From NCBI GenBank assembly GCA_902768065.1, contig CACXJP010000040.1, positions 1-13,757 on the forward strand: a DNA stretch of 13,757 bases, in the 5' to 3' direction. The translations under genes were made by a program, and so were the position numbers. Source of the DNA: an uncultured Erysipelotrichaceae bacterium (GTDB lineage: Bacteria; Bacillota_I; Bacilli_A; RF39; UBA660). Shown piece by piece: positions 1-5,744 of the stretch. The notes under the pieces are model-generated. The model saw nothing but the letters and a program-made list of their open reading frames with translations. It searched no databases and was not told the DNA's origin. Numbering within the stretch: the first letter of the stretch is position 1; the number at the start of each line of letters is the position of its first letter.

Positions 1-393
1 GTTCATAATGGTGGAGTATTAACAAAAGAATATTTAGATAAGTTAAGTTATGATTCATTAAGTAAATATTATGGAGATACAGTTAAATATGATGATAAGA
101 TAAAAAATGGATGGGTAAATAGAAGTCATTACTATATGAATTTTTACCTATATAGTTATGCCATATCAATAAGCGTAGCATCATATATAGCAAATAAGAT
201 ACTATCAGGAGATAAAGATATCTTAGATAAATATATTAAATTCTTAAAAGTTGGTAGTGATAAATGGCCAACAGAAACATTTAAGGTATTAGGAATAGAT
301 TTAAATAAAGAAGAGACTTATAAAAATGCAATTGAATACTTTGATAAATTAATAGATAAGTATTATGAAATAAAAAATGGAGGTGAAAAGTAA
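1..393 (+). CDS. pepF: M3-family oligoendopeptidase (PepF-like), C-terminal 130 residues only
   Basis: This is an open frame that enters from the left edge and ends with TAA at 391-393, so the true start lies outside the window. The visible part reads VHNGGVLTKEYLDKLSYDSL, then a WVNRSHYYMNFYLYSYAISI-type segment, and closes with a Gly-Ser-rich stretch and GIDL. This matches the helical C-terminal end of oligoendopeptidase F proteins (zinc peptidases, family M3, that cut short peptides in the cytoplasm), where a Trp...His-Tyr, a Tyr-rich helix and a 'GvDl' motif recur. The zinc-binding HEXXH lies upstream and is not visible, so activity cannot be judged. The stop codon overlaps the dnaJ start (TAATG), which implies translational coupling. 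The family call is fairly firm; the exact subfamily is not. Confidence 0.8.
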   Translation, partial: VHNGGVLTKEYLDKLSYDSLSKYYGDTVKYDDKIKNGWVNRSHYYMNFYLYSYAISISVASYIANKILSGDKDILDKYIKFLKVGSDKWPTETFKVLGIDLNKEETYKNAIEYFDKLIDKYYEIKNGGEK

Positions 394-1553
394 TGGCAGA
401 AAAAAGAGATTATTATGATGTCTTGGGAATACCTAAATCTGCAACAGAAGCCGAAATAAAAAGTGCTTTTAGAAAAAAAGCCAAAGAATTTCACCCAGAT
501 TTAAATAAAGATAATCCAGATGCCGCAGAAAAATTCAAAGAAGCCCAAGAAGCATATTCAGTATTATCAGATGAAAATAAAAGAAAAATGTATGATCAAT
601 ATGGACATGCAGGAGTAGGAAGCTCAGGACCAGGTATGGGTGGCTTCGGTGGATTCCAAGACTTTGGAGGAGCTGGATTTGATTTTGGTGATATATTTGA
701 TTCTATCTTTGGTGGAGTTGGCGGAGACTCTGGTTTTGGAGGTTTCGGAGGCTTCGGTGGTGGAAGAAATAGTAAACCACGTGCCACTCGCGGAAGTGAC
801 ATTCTAATGAGAATGAATCTTACATTTGAAGAATCAATCTATGGATGTGAGAAAAAATTCAATATAGATGTAGTTGAAGATTGTGAAAAATGTCATGGAC
901 ATGGAGGATTTGATAGAGAAGAATGTTCTACATGTCATGGTAGGGGAACAGTAACAACTCAACAACAAACAATACTTGGCTCATTTATGTCTACAACAAC
1001 TTGTCCTGATTGTAAGGGCGCAGGACATACATATAAGAAAAAATGTACTGAATGTCATGGAAAAGGACAAGTAACAGTAAATAAGAAATTAACAATAAAT
1101 ATTCAAGAAGGTATCTCAACAGGAGATAGACAAAGAGTAAGTGGTAAAGGTAATCCGGGATCAAACGGTGGAGAAAATGGAGATTTATATATTGAATTTA
1201 TTGTAGATGAACATGAATACTTTATAAGAAATAATGATGATATATATCTAGAAGTTCCATTAACTTTGACAGAAGCAATTCTAGGATGTAAGAAATCAAT
1301 CCCTACACTATATGGAAATGTTAAATTAAATGTAGCCGCAGGAACAAATAGTGGAGATAAACAAAGAATTAAAGGAAAAGGTGTAAATAATAAATATAGA
1401 AGACATAAAGGAGATATGTATGTATTATTTAAAGTATATACACCTAAAAAATTATCAAGAGAACAAAAGAGTTTAATTGAAAAATTAAATAAAACAGATC
1501 TTGAAACTGATGAAATTATAGAATTTGAAGAATTCACTAAAAAGAATGGATAA
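393..1553 (+). CDS. dnaJ: Chaperone DnaJ (type I Hsp40)
   Basis: Co-chaperone that delivers unfolded clients to DnaK and stimulates its ATPase in the cytoplasm. The 386-residue product has the complete type I architecture: J domain at residues 5-72 with the HPD signature at 34-36, a Gly/Phe-rich linker at about 74-125, and a zinc-binding domain with four CxxCxGxG modules (Cys 164/167, 178/181, 204/207, 218/221). The client-binding beta domains follow to about residue 350. Length matches the family (about 375-390). The start is supported by GGAGGTG at 379-385, 7 bases upstream, and by overlap with the stop of the preceding peptidase gene (TAATG). No grpE, dnaK or hrcA lies in the window and no CIRCE-like inverted repeat precedes it, so heat regulation, if any, comes from upstream. 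A terminator immediately follows, with the stop codon in its loop. Confidence 0.97.
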   Translation: MAEKRDYYDVLGIPKSATEAEIKSAFRKKAKEFHPDLNKDNPDAAEKFKEAQEAYSVLSDENKRKMYDQYGHAGVGSSGPGMGGFGGFQDFGGAGFDFGDIFDSIFGGVGGDSGFGGFGGFGGGRNSKPRATRGSDILMRMNLTFEESIYGCEKKFNIDVVEDCEKCHGHGGFDREECSTCHGRGTVTTQQQTILGSFMSTTTCPDCKGAGHTYKKKCTECHGKGQVTVNKKLTINIQEGISTGDRQRVSGKGNPGSNGGENGDLYIEFIVDEHEYFIRNNDDIYLEVPLTLTEAILGCKKSIPTLYGNVKLNVAAGTNSGDKQRIKGKGVNNKYRRHKGDMYVLFKVYTPKKLSREQKSLIEKLNKTDLETDEIIEFEEFTKKNG

Positions 1554-1568
1554 TATTCATTCTTTTTT
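1539..1568 (+). terminator. Rho-independent terminator after dnaJ
   Basis: The arm AAAAAGAATG (1539-1548) pairs perfectly with CATTCTTTTT (1558-1567) around a nine-base loop that contains the dnaJ stop codon, and is followed by a short T run. The hairpin starts inside the last codons of dnaJ. Confidence 0.8.
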
Positions 1569-1569
1569 C

Positions 1570-1599
1570 TTGTGTACTTATTTACATATGAGATATAAT
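1570..1599 (+). promoter_or_regulatory. Probable sigma-A promoter for thyA-folA
   Basis: A consensus -10 TATAAT (1594-1599) lies 18 bases after TTGTGT (1570-1575), directly downstream of the dnaJ terminator. The -10 is certain by pattern; the -35 is weaker. A strong AGGAGGT at 1605-1611 precedes the thyA start at 1618. Confidence 0.65.
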
Positions 1600-1617
1600 T
1601 AAATAGGAGGTAGTAAG

Positions 1618-2796
1618 ATGGCAAAATTTGATTTAAATAAATTTAATGCAGAAAAGATTAAGTTGGGGGAAGAACCATTAAAATTAAAAAAGACAACATA
1701 TAAAAAACCTAAGATAAAGAATGGTCTGCTAGTAGATAAAGCAGGAAATCCTATAGGTACAAAAGGAGATATGTATACTAAATTCATAATGGATAAAATC
1801 CTAAGAGAAGGATGTCTTGATCATAACCCAAGACCACATTATGAAGATTTCTATGAAAATGCTAAATATGATGGTAAAACAAATGAATTAGTATTAGAAG
1901 ATGGAACAAGAAAAAAGATTTGGGATGAAGAATTAGTTATTCCAAAAGATAATGGTTATGAAGTATGGGTGCCTGCTCACACAATAAGCGTAAACCAAGG
2001 AGTAGAATGTACATATGATTTATCAAAAGGTGAATCACCAATGATAACTCTAAGACCAATTGCTGTAAAAGCAAGTATCGCTGAAATACTTTGGATTTAT
2101 CAAAGGGAAAGTAATGATTTAGTTCTATTTGATGAATTATTAGGAAGAAAAACATGGGATGAAGACCATAAGATTAATAACTGGTGGCTAGATTGGGCAA
2201 TCAAAGATGAAAACGGAGAATATATCTTAAATGAAGAAGGACATCCTACAATAGGTGCATGCTATGGAGAAACAGTTAATAGAAGGAACATGCTAAAAAA
2301 AGAAGTAATAGAACAAATTAGAAATAATCAAGATGGAAGAAGAAACATAACATGTTTATGGCAACAAGATGATTTTAATGAAAAACATGGACTAAAGCCA
2401 TGTGCATTCCTAACAGTATGGAATGTAAGACATGATTGGGACGGAAAAGACTACTTAGATATGACAATGGTACAAAGATCAAGTGACTTTGCAACCGCAG
2501 GATGTATAAATCAAGTCCAATATGCTGCCCTACAAATAATGGTCGCAAGAGAATTAGGATTAGAACCAGGAACCTTCACATGGAAACCAATTAATATTCA
2601 ATTATATGATAGACACATCGATCAAGCAATCGAAATGCTAGATAGAGATCCAATTAACTGTGAAGCAACAATAGAATTAAATAAAAAAATAGAAAAACTT
2701 GAAGACATTATGCCAGATGATGTTAAAATTAAAGACTACCCAAGAGAATTAATCAAAACAAAAAACCCACAATTAAAATTTAAGTTAGGAATATAA
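1618..2796 (+). CDS. thyA: Thymidylate synthase, long divergent ThyA-type
   Basis: Converts dUMP and methylene-tetrahydrofolate to dTMP and dihydrofolate. The core motifs are present: EILW with Glu156, a GACYGETVNR segment at 213-222, the nucleophile in LKPCAF (Cys262), QRSSD at 286-290 and Asn298, the residue equivalent to the Asn that selects dUMP over dCMP. IQLYDRH is at 327-333. It is 392 residues, against about 264 in E. coli and 316 in Lactobacillus casei, mainly through an extended Lys-rich N-terminus of about 120 residues. Oddities: the usual GLPFN reads AGCIN, the substrate-contacting His of 'HxY' is Gln328, and the phosphate-loop Arg of the N-terminal 'RTGT' motif is not obvious. 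The start is set by a strong AGGAGGT. folA begins two bases after the stop, which fits the need to recycle dihydrofolate. Family assignment is firm; kinetics could differ. Confidence 0.92.
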   Translation: MAKFDLNKFNAEKIKLGEEPLKLKKTTYKKPKIKNGLLVDKAGNPIGTKGDMYTKFIMDKILREGCLDHNPRPHYEDFYENAKYDGKTNELVLEDGTRKKIWDEELVIPKDNGYEVWVPAHTISVNQGVECTYDLSKGESPMITLRPIAVKASIAEILWIYQRESNDLVLFDELLGRKTWDEDHKINNWWLDWAIKDENGEYILNEEGHPTIGACYGETVNRRNMLKKEVIEQIRNNQDGRRNITCLWQQDDFNEKHGLKPCAFLTVWNVRHDWDGKDYLDMTMVQRSSDFATAGCINQVQYAALQIMVARELGLEPGTFTWKPINIQLYDRHIDQAIEMLDRDPINCEATIELNKKIEKLEDIMPDDVKIKDYPRELIKTKNPQLKFKLGI

Positions 2797-2797
2797 T

Positions 2798-3286
2798 ATG
2801 AAGAATGTAACAATGATCGCGGCAGTAGGTAAAAATTTAGAATTAGGCCGTAATAATGATTTAATCTGGCGTTTTAAAGAAGATATGAAATTCTTTAGAG
2901 AACAAACCATGGGTAAACCAATGGTAATGGGATACAATACATTTCTATCACTTCCAGGAGTTCTACCAGGAAGAAAGCATATTGTATTATCATTTGAAAA
3001 ATTAGATTTGGGTAGTGATGTAGAAGTAGTTACATCAATGGATGAACTATTAGATACAATAATAGAATATCCAGAAGTAATGATAATAGGAGGAGCATCA
3101 ATCTATAAACAAATGTTAGAATACAGTAATAAACTAATATTAACTGAAGTAGATGCTGAAGCAAAAGATGCTGATGTATACTTTCCTAAATTTAATAAAA
3201 AAGATTGGACAAAAGAAGTTTTATCAGAACAAGAAGAAAATGATATTAAATTTAAACACTTAGTATATACAAGAAAGAGTAAATAG
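2798..3286 (+). CDS. folA: Dihydrofolate reductase
   Basis: NADPH-dependent reduction of dihydrofolate to tetrahydrofolate, regenerating the cofactor spent by the thymidylate synthase encoded just upstream. At 162 residues it has the normal length. Visible motifs: IAAVGKNLELGRNNDLIW at the N-terminus, the catalytic acid Asp29 in FKEDMKFF, Thr36 (REQT), MGYNTFLSL at 44-52, LPGRKHIVLS at 56-65 and the IIGGASIY nucleotide loop with Gly98-Gly99. The residue after 'MG', usually Arg contacting the NADPH 2'-phosphate, is Tyr46 here. Only one base separates it from the thyA stop and there is no strong ribosome binding site of its own, so translation is probably coupled. The stop codon is embedded in the following terminator. 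Confidence 0.96.
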   Translation: MKNVTMIAAVGKNLELGRNNDLIWRFKEDMKFFREQTMGKPMVMGYNTFLSLPGVLPGRKHIVLSFEKLDLGSDVEVVTSMDELLDTIIEYPEVMIIGGASIYKQMLEYSNKLILTEVDAEAKDADVYFPKFNKKDWTKEVLSEQEENDIKFKHLVYTRKSK

Positions 3287-3297
3287 TTACTCTTTTT
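3273..3297 (+). terminator. Terminator after folA
   Basis: AAAGAGTAA (3274-3282) pairs perfectly with TTACTCTTT (3287-3295) around ATAG, followed by T residues. The folA stop TAG forms the end of the loop. The -35 box of the next gene starts four bases after the T run. Confidence 0.85.
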
Positions 3298-3300
3298 CAA

Positions 3301-3329
3301 TTGACAAATATAAAATATAATTCTACAAT
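3301..3329 (+). promoter_or_regulatory. Strong sigma-A promoter for the L,D-transpeptidase operon
   Basis: A perfect -35 TTGACA (3301-3306), 17-base spacer and TACAAT -10 (3324-3329). It follows directly after the folA terminator and is 27 bases upstream of the chosen start of the next gene. Confidence 0.88.
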
Positions 3330-3355
3330 ATTTACTTGTGATTAGGAGAGATATT

Positions 3356-4249
3356 ATGAAGAAAATTATATTTATTTTTCTATTAGTATTATTAATCAGT
3401 TATAGTAATTGTTATGCTCTAGATTTAGACTGTACAAAAACACTTACTTATAGTGATAATAATGTAGAAGTAAAAAGATTACAAAAGTTATTAAATATTA
3501 GAATGAACTGTCAATTAGAAGAAAATGGTTTATTTGATTCAAAAACACTATCATGCGTTAAAGATTATCAAAGAAAAAATAATTTGGAGGCAGATGGAAT
3601 AGTAGGACCAATAACATGTAATTATCTAATAGGAAACACTCCAGTAGTAGAATATGAAGATAATGGAGCAAGATATGGAATAATAACTGGTGATATTGTT
3701 AATATTAGAAGAGGAGCAAGTATATCATCAAGAATATTAAATGAAGCCTCTGAAGGTAAAATATATCCAATAGAATCAAAGTATAATGATTGGTATAAAA
3801 TTGTATATGCCAAAGATAAAAAAGGATACATTAACAAAGATTATATTTCAACAGATTTTATACTAGTTGATCTAAGTATTCAAAGATTATATTATTTCAG
3901 TAATGGACAAAGAAAATGGTCAACAAGTGTAGTGACAGGAATGAAAGATATCCACGATACCCCAACAGGAGTATATGAATTAAATAAAGCATATTTTTCA
4001 TATAAAACAACACTTACAGGAAGTAATGATGATGGTTCAACATATAATGCATCAGTTGACTATTGGATGCCATTCATTTTCTCATCAGGAATAGGATTTC
4101 ATGATGCTGATTGGAGAAATTATAGTGAATTCAATAAGAAGGAATATTTAACTAATGGTAGTCATGGATGTGTAAATATGAATCATACTGCTGCAGAAAA
4201 ATTATATAATGAAAATTTTAATACAATAGATGTAATTGTAAGAAATTAA
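3356..4249 (+). CDS. Secreted L,D-transpeptidase (YkuD) with PG-binding and SH3-like domains
   Basis: Cell-wall enzyme expected to form L,D cross-links or attach to peptidoglycan outside the membrane. I start it at ATG 3356, not the GTG at 3338, because AGGAGA at 3344-3349 is the ribosome binding site and the product then opens with a clean signal peptide (MKK, hydrophobic core at about 4-15, likely cleavage after CYA at 19-21). Domains in the 297-residue product: peptidoglycan-binding type 1 at about 30-92 (VKRLQKLLN, DGIVGPIT), SH3b-like at about 105-166 (VNIRRGAS, YINKDY), YkuD catalytic domain at about 168-296. Catalytic residues are His249 (GFHDADW), His270 and Cys272 in SHGCVNM. Four extra cysteines (26, 52, 67, 88) in the binding domain could form disulfides. 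It probably forms an operon with the small gene 15 bases downstream. Confidence 0.93.
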   Translation: MKKIIFIFLLVLLISYSNCYALDLDCTKTLTYSDNNVEVKRLQKLLNIRMNCQLEENGLFDSKTLSCVKDYQRKNNLEADGIVGPITCNYLIGNTPVVEYEDNGARYGIITGDIVNIRRGASISSRILNEASEGKIYPIESKYNDWYKIVYAKDKKGYINKDYISTDFILVDLSIQRLYYFSNGQRKWSTSVVTGMKDIHDTPTGVYELNKAYFSYKTTLTGSNDDGSTYNASVDYWMPFIFSSGIGFHDADWRNYSEFNKKEYLTNGSHGCVNMNHTAAEKLYNENFNTIDVIVRN

Positions 4250-4264
4250 CCTAAGGAGGATAAA

Positions 4265-4495
4265 ATGGTATTTGCTCATGAGTATAAGGTAAAGCCTATC
4301 GACGAAAAAGAAAAGAAAAGAAAAAGAAAATGGTACCCACAAGCACCATCAACACCTGACAAAGTGGTATTTTATGACAAACAATTAAGTCAATCATTTG
4401 GAAATAGATTTTCATATGAAAAATTTATCAAAGATACATCTAAAAACAATACACCAGAAAAAGAAGGACCAGTATTAATTAAAAAAAAGAGATAA
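4265..4495 (+). CDS. Small highly basic protein of unknown function
   Basis: I do not recognise this 76-residue protein. Translation is well supported: AAGGAGG at 4253-4259 lies six bases before the ATG, and the gene follows the L,D-transpeptidase by 15 bases with no terminator between. The product is Lys/Arg-rich, with a basic cluster at about residues 15-22 (EKKRKRKW) and another at the C-terminus (KKKR). Pro-containing and aromatic residues fill the middle (WYPQAPSTPDKVVFY). It has no signal peptide, membrane segment or cysteines, so it is probably cytoplasmic and may bind nucleic acid or acidic partners, but that is a guess from charge alone. Its stop codon lies in one arm of a terminator hairpin that an insertion sequence has split. 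Confidence 0.7.
   Translation: MVFAHEYKVKPIDEKEKKRKRKWYPQAPSTPDKVVFYDKQLSQSFGNRFSYEKFIKDTSKNNTPEKEGPVLIKKKR
4484..4495. terminator. Left arm of a bidirectional terminator split by an IS
   Basis: AAAAAGAGATAA here is the exact reverse complement of TTATCTCTTTTT at 5733-5744. With the IS and one copy of its flanking repeat removed, they form a 12-bp perfect stem with loop ACTA, flanked by A-rich DNA on the left and T-rich DNA on the right, so it would terminate both the small basic gene and the convergent rnhC. The two arms are now about 1.2 kb apart. Confidence 0.8.
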
Positions 4496-4501
4496 ACTAT
4501 T
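4494..4501. repeat. Left copy of direct repeat (target-site duplication)
   Basis: AAACTATT occurs here and at 5727-5734, directly abutting the TG...CA ends of the IS. The match is exactly 8 bases, with both neighbours differing. Because the target is palindromic (AA....TT), the same data also fit a 4-bp duplication ACTA with ends two bases further out. IS3-family elements usually duplicate 3-5 bp. Confidence 0.75.
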
Positions 4502-4526
4502 TGAAGTTGTAAGATAAAAGTGGACA
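4502..4526 (+). repeat. IS left inverted repeat (IRL)
   Basis: Begins TGAAGTTGTAAGAT and ends in GTGGACA. It matches the reverse complement of 5702-5726 over TGAAGTTGT, then with small gaps over GATAA, GT and GACA. It contains TAAGAT (4510-4515), a possible -10 for a circle-junction promoter. Confidence 0.85.
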
Positions 4527-4549
4527 TAAAAAAAGATGTTCCACTTTTT
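4516..4549 (+). terminator. Terminator-like hairpin inside the IS left end
   Basis: AAAAGTGGACAT (4516-4527) pairs with ATGT, one bulged T, and CCACTTTT (4536-4548) around an A-rich loop, followed by T residues. It would block read-through from the upstream operon into the transposase genes, a known IS safeguard, and may also substitute for the terminator the IS disrupted. Confidence 0.7.
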
Positions 4550-4553
4550 CATT

Positions 4554-4562
4554 TGATATAAT
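4554..4562 (+). promoter_or_regulatory. Extended -10 promoter for the transposase
   Basis: TGATATAAT is a TGn plus consensus -10, lying just after the IS hairpin and 20 bases before the OrfA start. No good -35 is present at the right distance, which is usual for extended -10 promoters. Confidence 0.6.
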
Positions 4563-4582
4563 TTAATAAAGGAGTTGATAAT

Positions 4583-4891
4583 ATGGCAAAAAAAGGTCAA
4601 AAACACAAAAAATGGACTGCAGAAGAAAAATATAAGATAATAAAACCAGCATTAGATATGGAAACTAGTACATTTCAAATAACGAAAGATACAGGTTTAA
4701 ATAATGGGATGATTAATAATTGGATAAAGATTTATAGAGAAAAAGGATATGAAGGCTTAATACCAAAAAGAAAACATAATAATCCTTTAGCTAAGTATTC
4801 TAATAAGAAAAACTTAACAAAAGAAGAACAATTAGAGTATGAAAATATGAAATTAAGAATTGAGAACGAATTATTAAAAAAGGATACCTAA
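4583..4891 (+). CDS. IS3-family transposase OrfA (helix-turn-helix subunit)
   Basis: The 102-residue DNA-binding subunit of an IS3-type transposase. It begins with a basic segment, then a helix-turn-helix at about residues 13-52 (WTAEEKYKII ... TFQITKDTGLNNGMINNWIK) and REKGYEGLIPKR, and ends with a short Leu/Glu-rich helix (YENMKLRIENELLKK) like the leucine-zipper tail of such proteins. GGAG at 4571-4574 sets the start. Near the end, A-AAA-AAG at 4876-4882 is in the correct frame for the -1 programmed slippage that IS3 elements use to fuse OrfA to OrfB; after slipping, the frame reads GYLMKGDG and soon stops. The stop TAA also overlaps an ATG (4891). The gene itself looks intact. Confidence 0.88.
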   Translation: MAKKGQKHKKWTAEEKYKIIKPALDMETSTFQITKDTGLNNGMINNWIKIYREKGYEGLIPKRKHNNPLAKYSNKKNLTKEEQLEYENMKLRIENELLKKDT

Positions 4892-5691
4892 TGAAAGGAG
4901 ATGGTACGATTGTAAAATTCACGATGAGTTGAATCAATATGAGATGAATAGAAAAGATTTAGGGAAATTAATTAAAGGCATTCATAAAAAAAGCCTAGTT
5001 ACGGATATCACCGAATATGGAAAATAATAGTAGAAGAAACTGGCTGGGTAATTTCAGCTAACCTAGTTCATAAAGTATGTAAATTATTAAAGATCAAATC
5101 AAAGGCTAAACATTATAAGTATAAAAAGCCTGGTGAAGAGTCAGTTAAATATGAAAATATTATTGGATATAATTGGAATACGTCTAGAACATTTGAAAAG
5201 GTGGTTTCTGATACAACATCATTTAGGTTTAAAAAAAATATGATTGGACATTTTATTTAGATGTATTTAATAATGAAATAGTTGGTTCAGATGTACAAGA
5301 ATCATTACATGGTAATGATGTAGTAAATCATAGAAAAGCAGTTAATAATATGCTAAATAACAAAATAAAAAGAGGATACGAAAACCTTGAGACTATCGTT
5401 CACACAGATCAAGGAGCCGCATATTCCTCAGTGTCATTTAACAATATATTTAATTCCTACAATGTAACCAGATCTATATCTAGAGCTGGTACCCCAACAG
5501 ACAATCCAGTAATTGAATCTAAAAATGGCTGGATTAAAAAGGAAATGTATATTGATTTTGACATAAATAATTATAACACAGTTCAAGAATTTATTAATGA
5601 TATTGTTTGGGATAATAACAATTATCGTCCTAGTTATGCATTACAATATAAAAACCCGGTTGAGTATAGAACTCAACTAGGCTTTAATTAA
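4891..5691 (+). pseudogene. IS3-family transposase OrfB (DDE catalytic subunit), frameshifted
   Basis: An rve-type DDE integrase domain spread over successive frames. Frame of base 4914 reads CKIHDELNQYEMNRKDLG. After the seven-A run at 4986-4992 it continues one base back as KPSYGYHRIWKI ... VISANLVHKVCKLLKIKSKA and reaches VVSDTTSFRF (first Asp, codon 5210). After the eight-A run at 5231-5238 it steps back again to YDWTFYLDVFNNEIVGSD ... HTDQGAAYSS (second Asp, codon 5407) and NPVIESKNGW (Glu, codon 5515), giving the classic D-35-E spacing. It ends with NPVEYRTQLGFN. The catalytic residues all survive, so the decay is recent. About 30 residues seem missing near the N-terminus, where SGYY-type residues are expected. 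Homopolymer sequencing error is an alternative for the two A-run shifts. Confidence 0.85.
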
Positions 5692-5701
5692 TCTTTTTTA
5701 G

Positions 5702-5726
5702 TGTCTACTTATCATTGACAACTTCA
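5702..5726 (-). repeat. IS right inverted repeat (IRR)
   Basis: Ends ...TTGACAACTTCA. Its reverse complement starts TGAAGTTGTCAATGATAA, matching IRL with small gaps. It carries an outward-facing perfect -35 hexamer TTGACA at 5715-5720. Confidence 0.85.
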
Positions 5727-5734
5727 AAACTATT
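5727..5734. repeat. Right copy of direct repeat (target-site duplication)
   Basis: AAACTATT, identical to 4494-4501. See the left copy for the 8-bp versus 4-bp reading. Confidence 0.75.
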
Positions 5735-5744
5735 ATCTCTTTTT
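5733..5744. terminator. Right arm of the split bidirectional terminator
   Basis: Pairs perfectly with 4484-4495. It overlaps the rnhC stop codon (5743-5745 on the minus strand) and the right flanking repeat of the IS. I see no new hairpin close to the rnhC 3' end that replaces it, so rnhC transcripts may now run antisense into the IS. Confidence 0.75.

Larger units (their letters stand above)
4502..5726 (+). mobile_element. IS3-family insertion sequence, about 1.23 kb, transposase decayed
   Basis: The element has TG...CA ends, imperfect terminal inverted repeats (4502-4526 against 5702-5726, identical for the outer nine bases TGAAGTTGT and then gapped), flanking direct repeats and two IS3-type reading frames. 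OrfA is intact. OrfB carries the DDE residues but in shifted frames. At 1225 bp it is at the short end for IS3-type elements (about 1.2-1.5 kb), and the N-terminal part of OrfB looks shortened. It inserted into the loop of a terminator between two convergent genes, so it breaks no coding region. The frameshifts suggest it cannot move on its own; a complete relative elsewhere in the genome could act on its ends. Confidence 0.9.

Noticed and set aside
620..770. Repetitive GGT/GGA/TTC-rich stretch as a tandem repeat or CRISPR-like array
   Set aside because: It encodes the normal Gly/Phe-rich linker of DnaJ.
1103..1624. Long minus-strand open frame (173 codons) opposite dnaJ
   Set aside because: It lies antisense to the well-defined dnaJ C-terminal domain and its product is the low-complexity, Ser/Phe/Leu-rich type expected from reverse reading of AT-rich genes. 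No ribosome site.
3338..3355. GTG start for the L,D-transpeptidase, six codons upstream
   Set aside because: It would translate the ribosome binding site AGGAGA itself and put charged residues ahead of a clean signal peptide; ATG 3356 is better.
5659..5677. Hairpin GTTGAGT/ACTCAAC as a terminator at the transposase end
   Set aside because: It is within the coding sequence (VEYRTQL) and the T-rich run begins too far downstream; possible but unsupported.
5715..5720. TTGACA at the IS right end as an outward promoter for the flanking DNA
   Set aside because: No -10 at 16-18 bases downstream in the flank and no plus-strand gene follows; it makes sense only as half of a circle-junction promoter.
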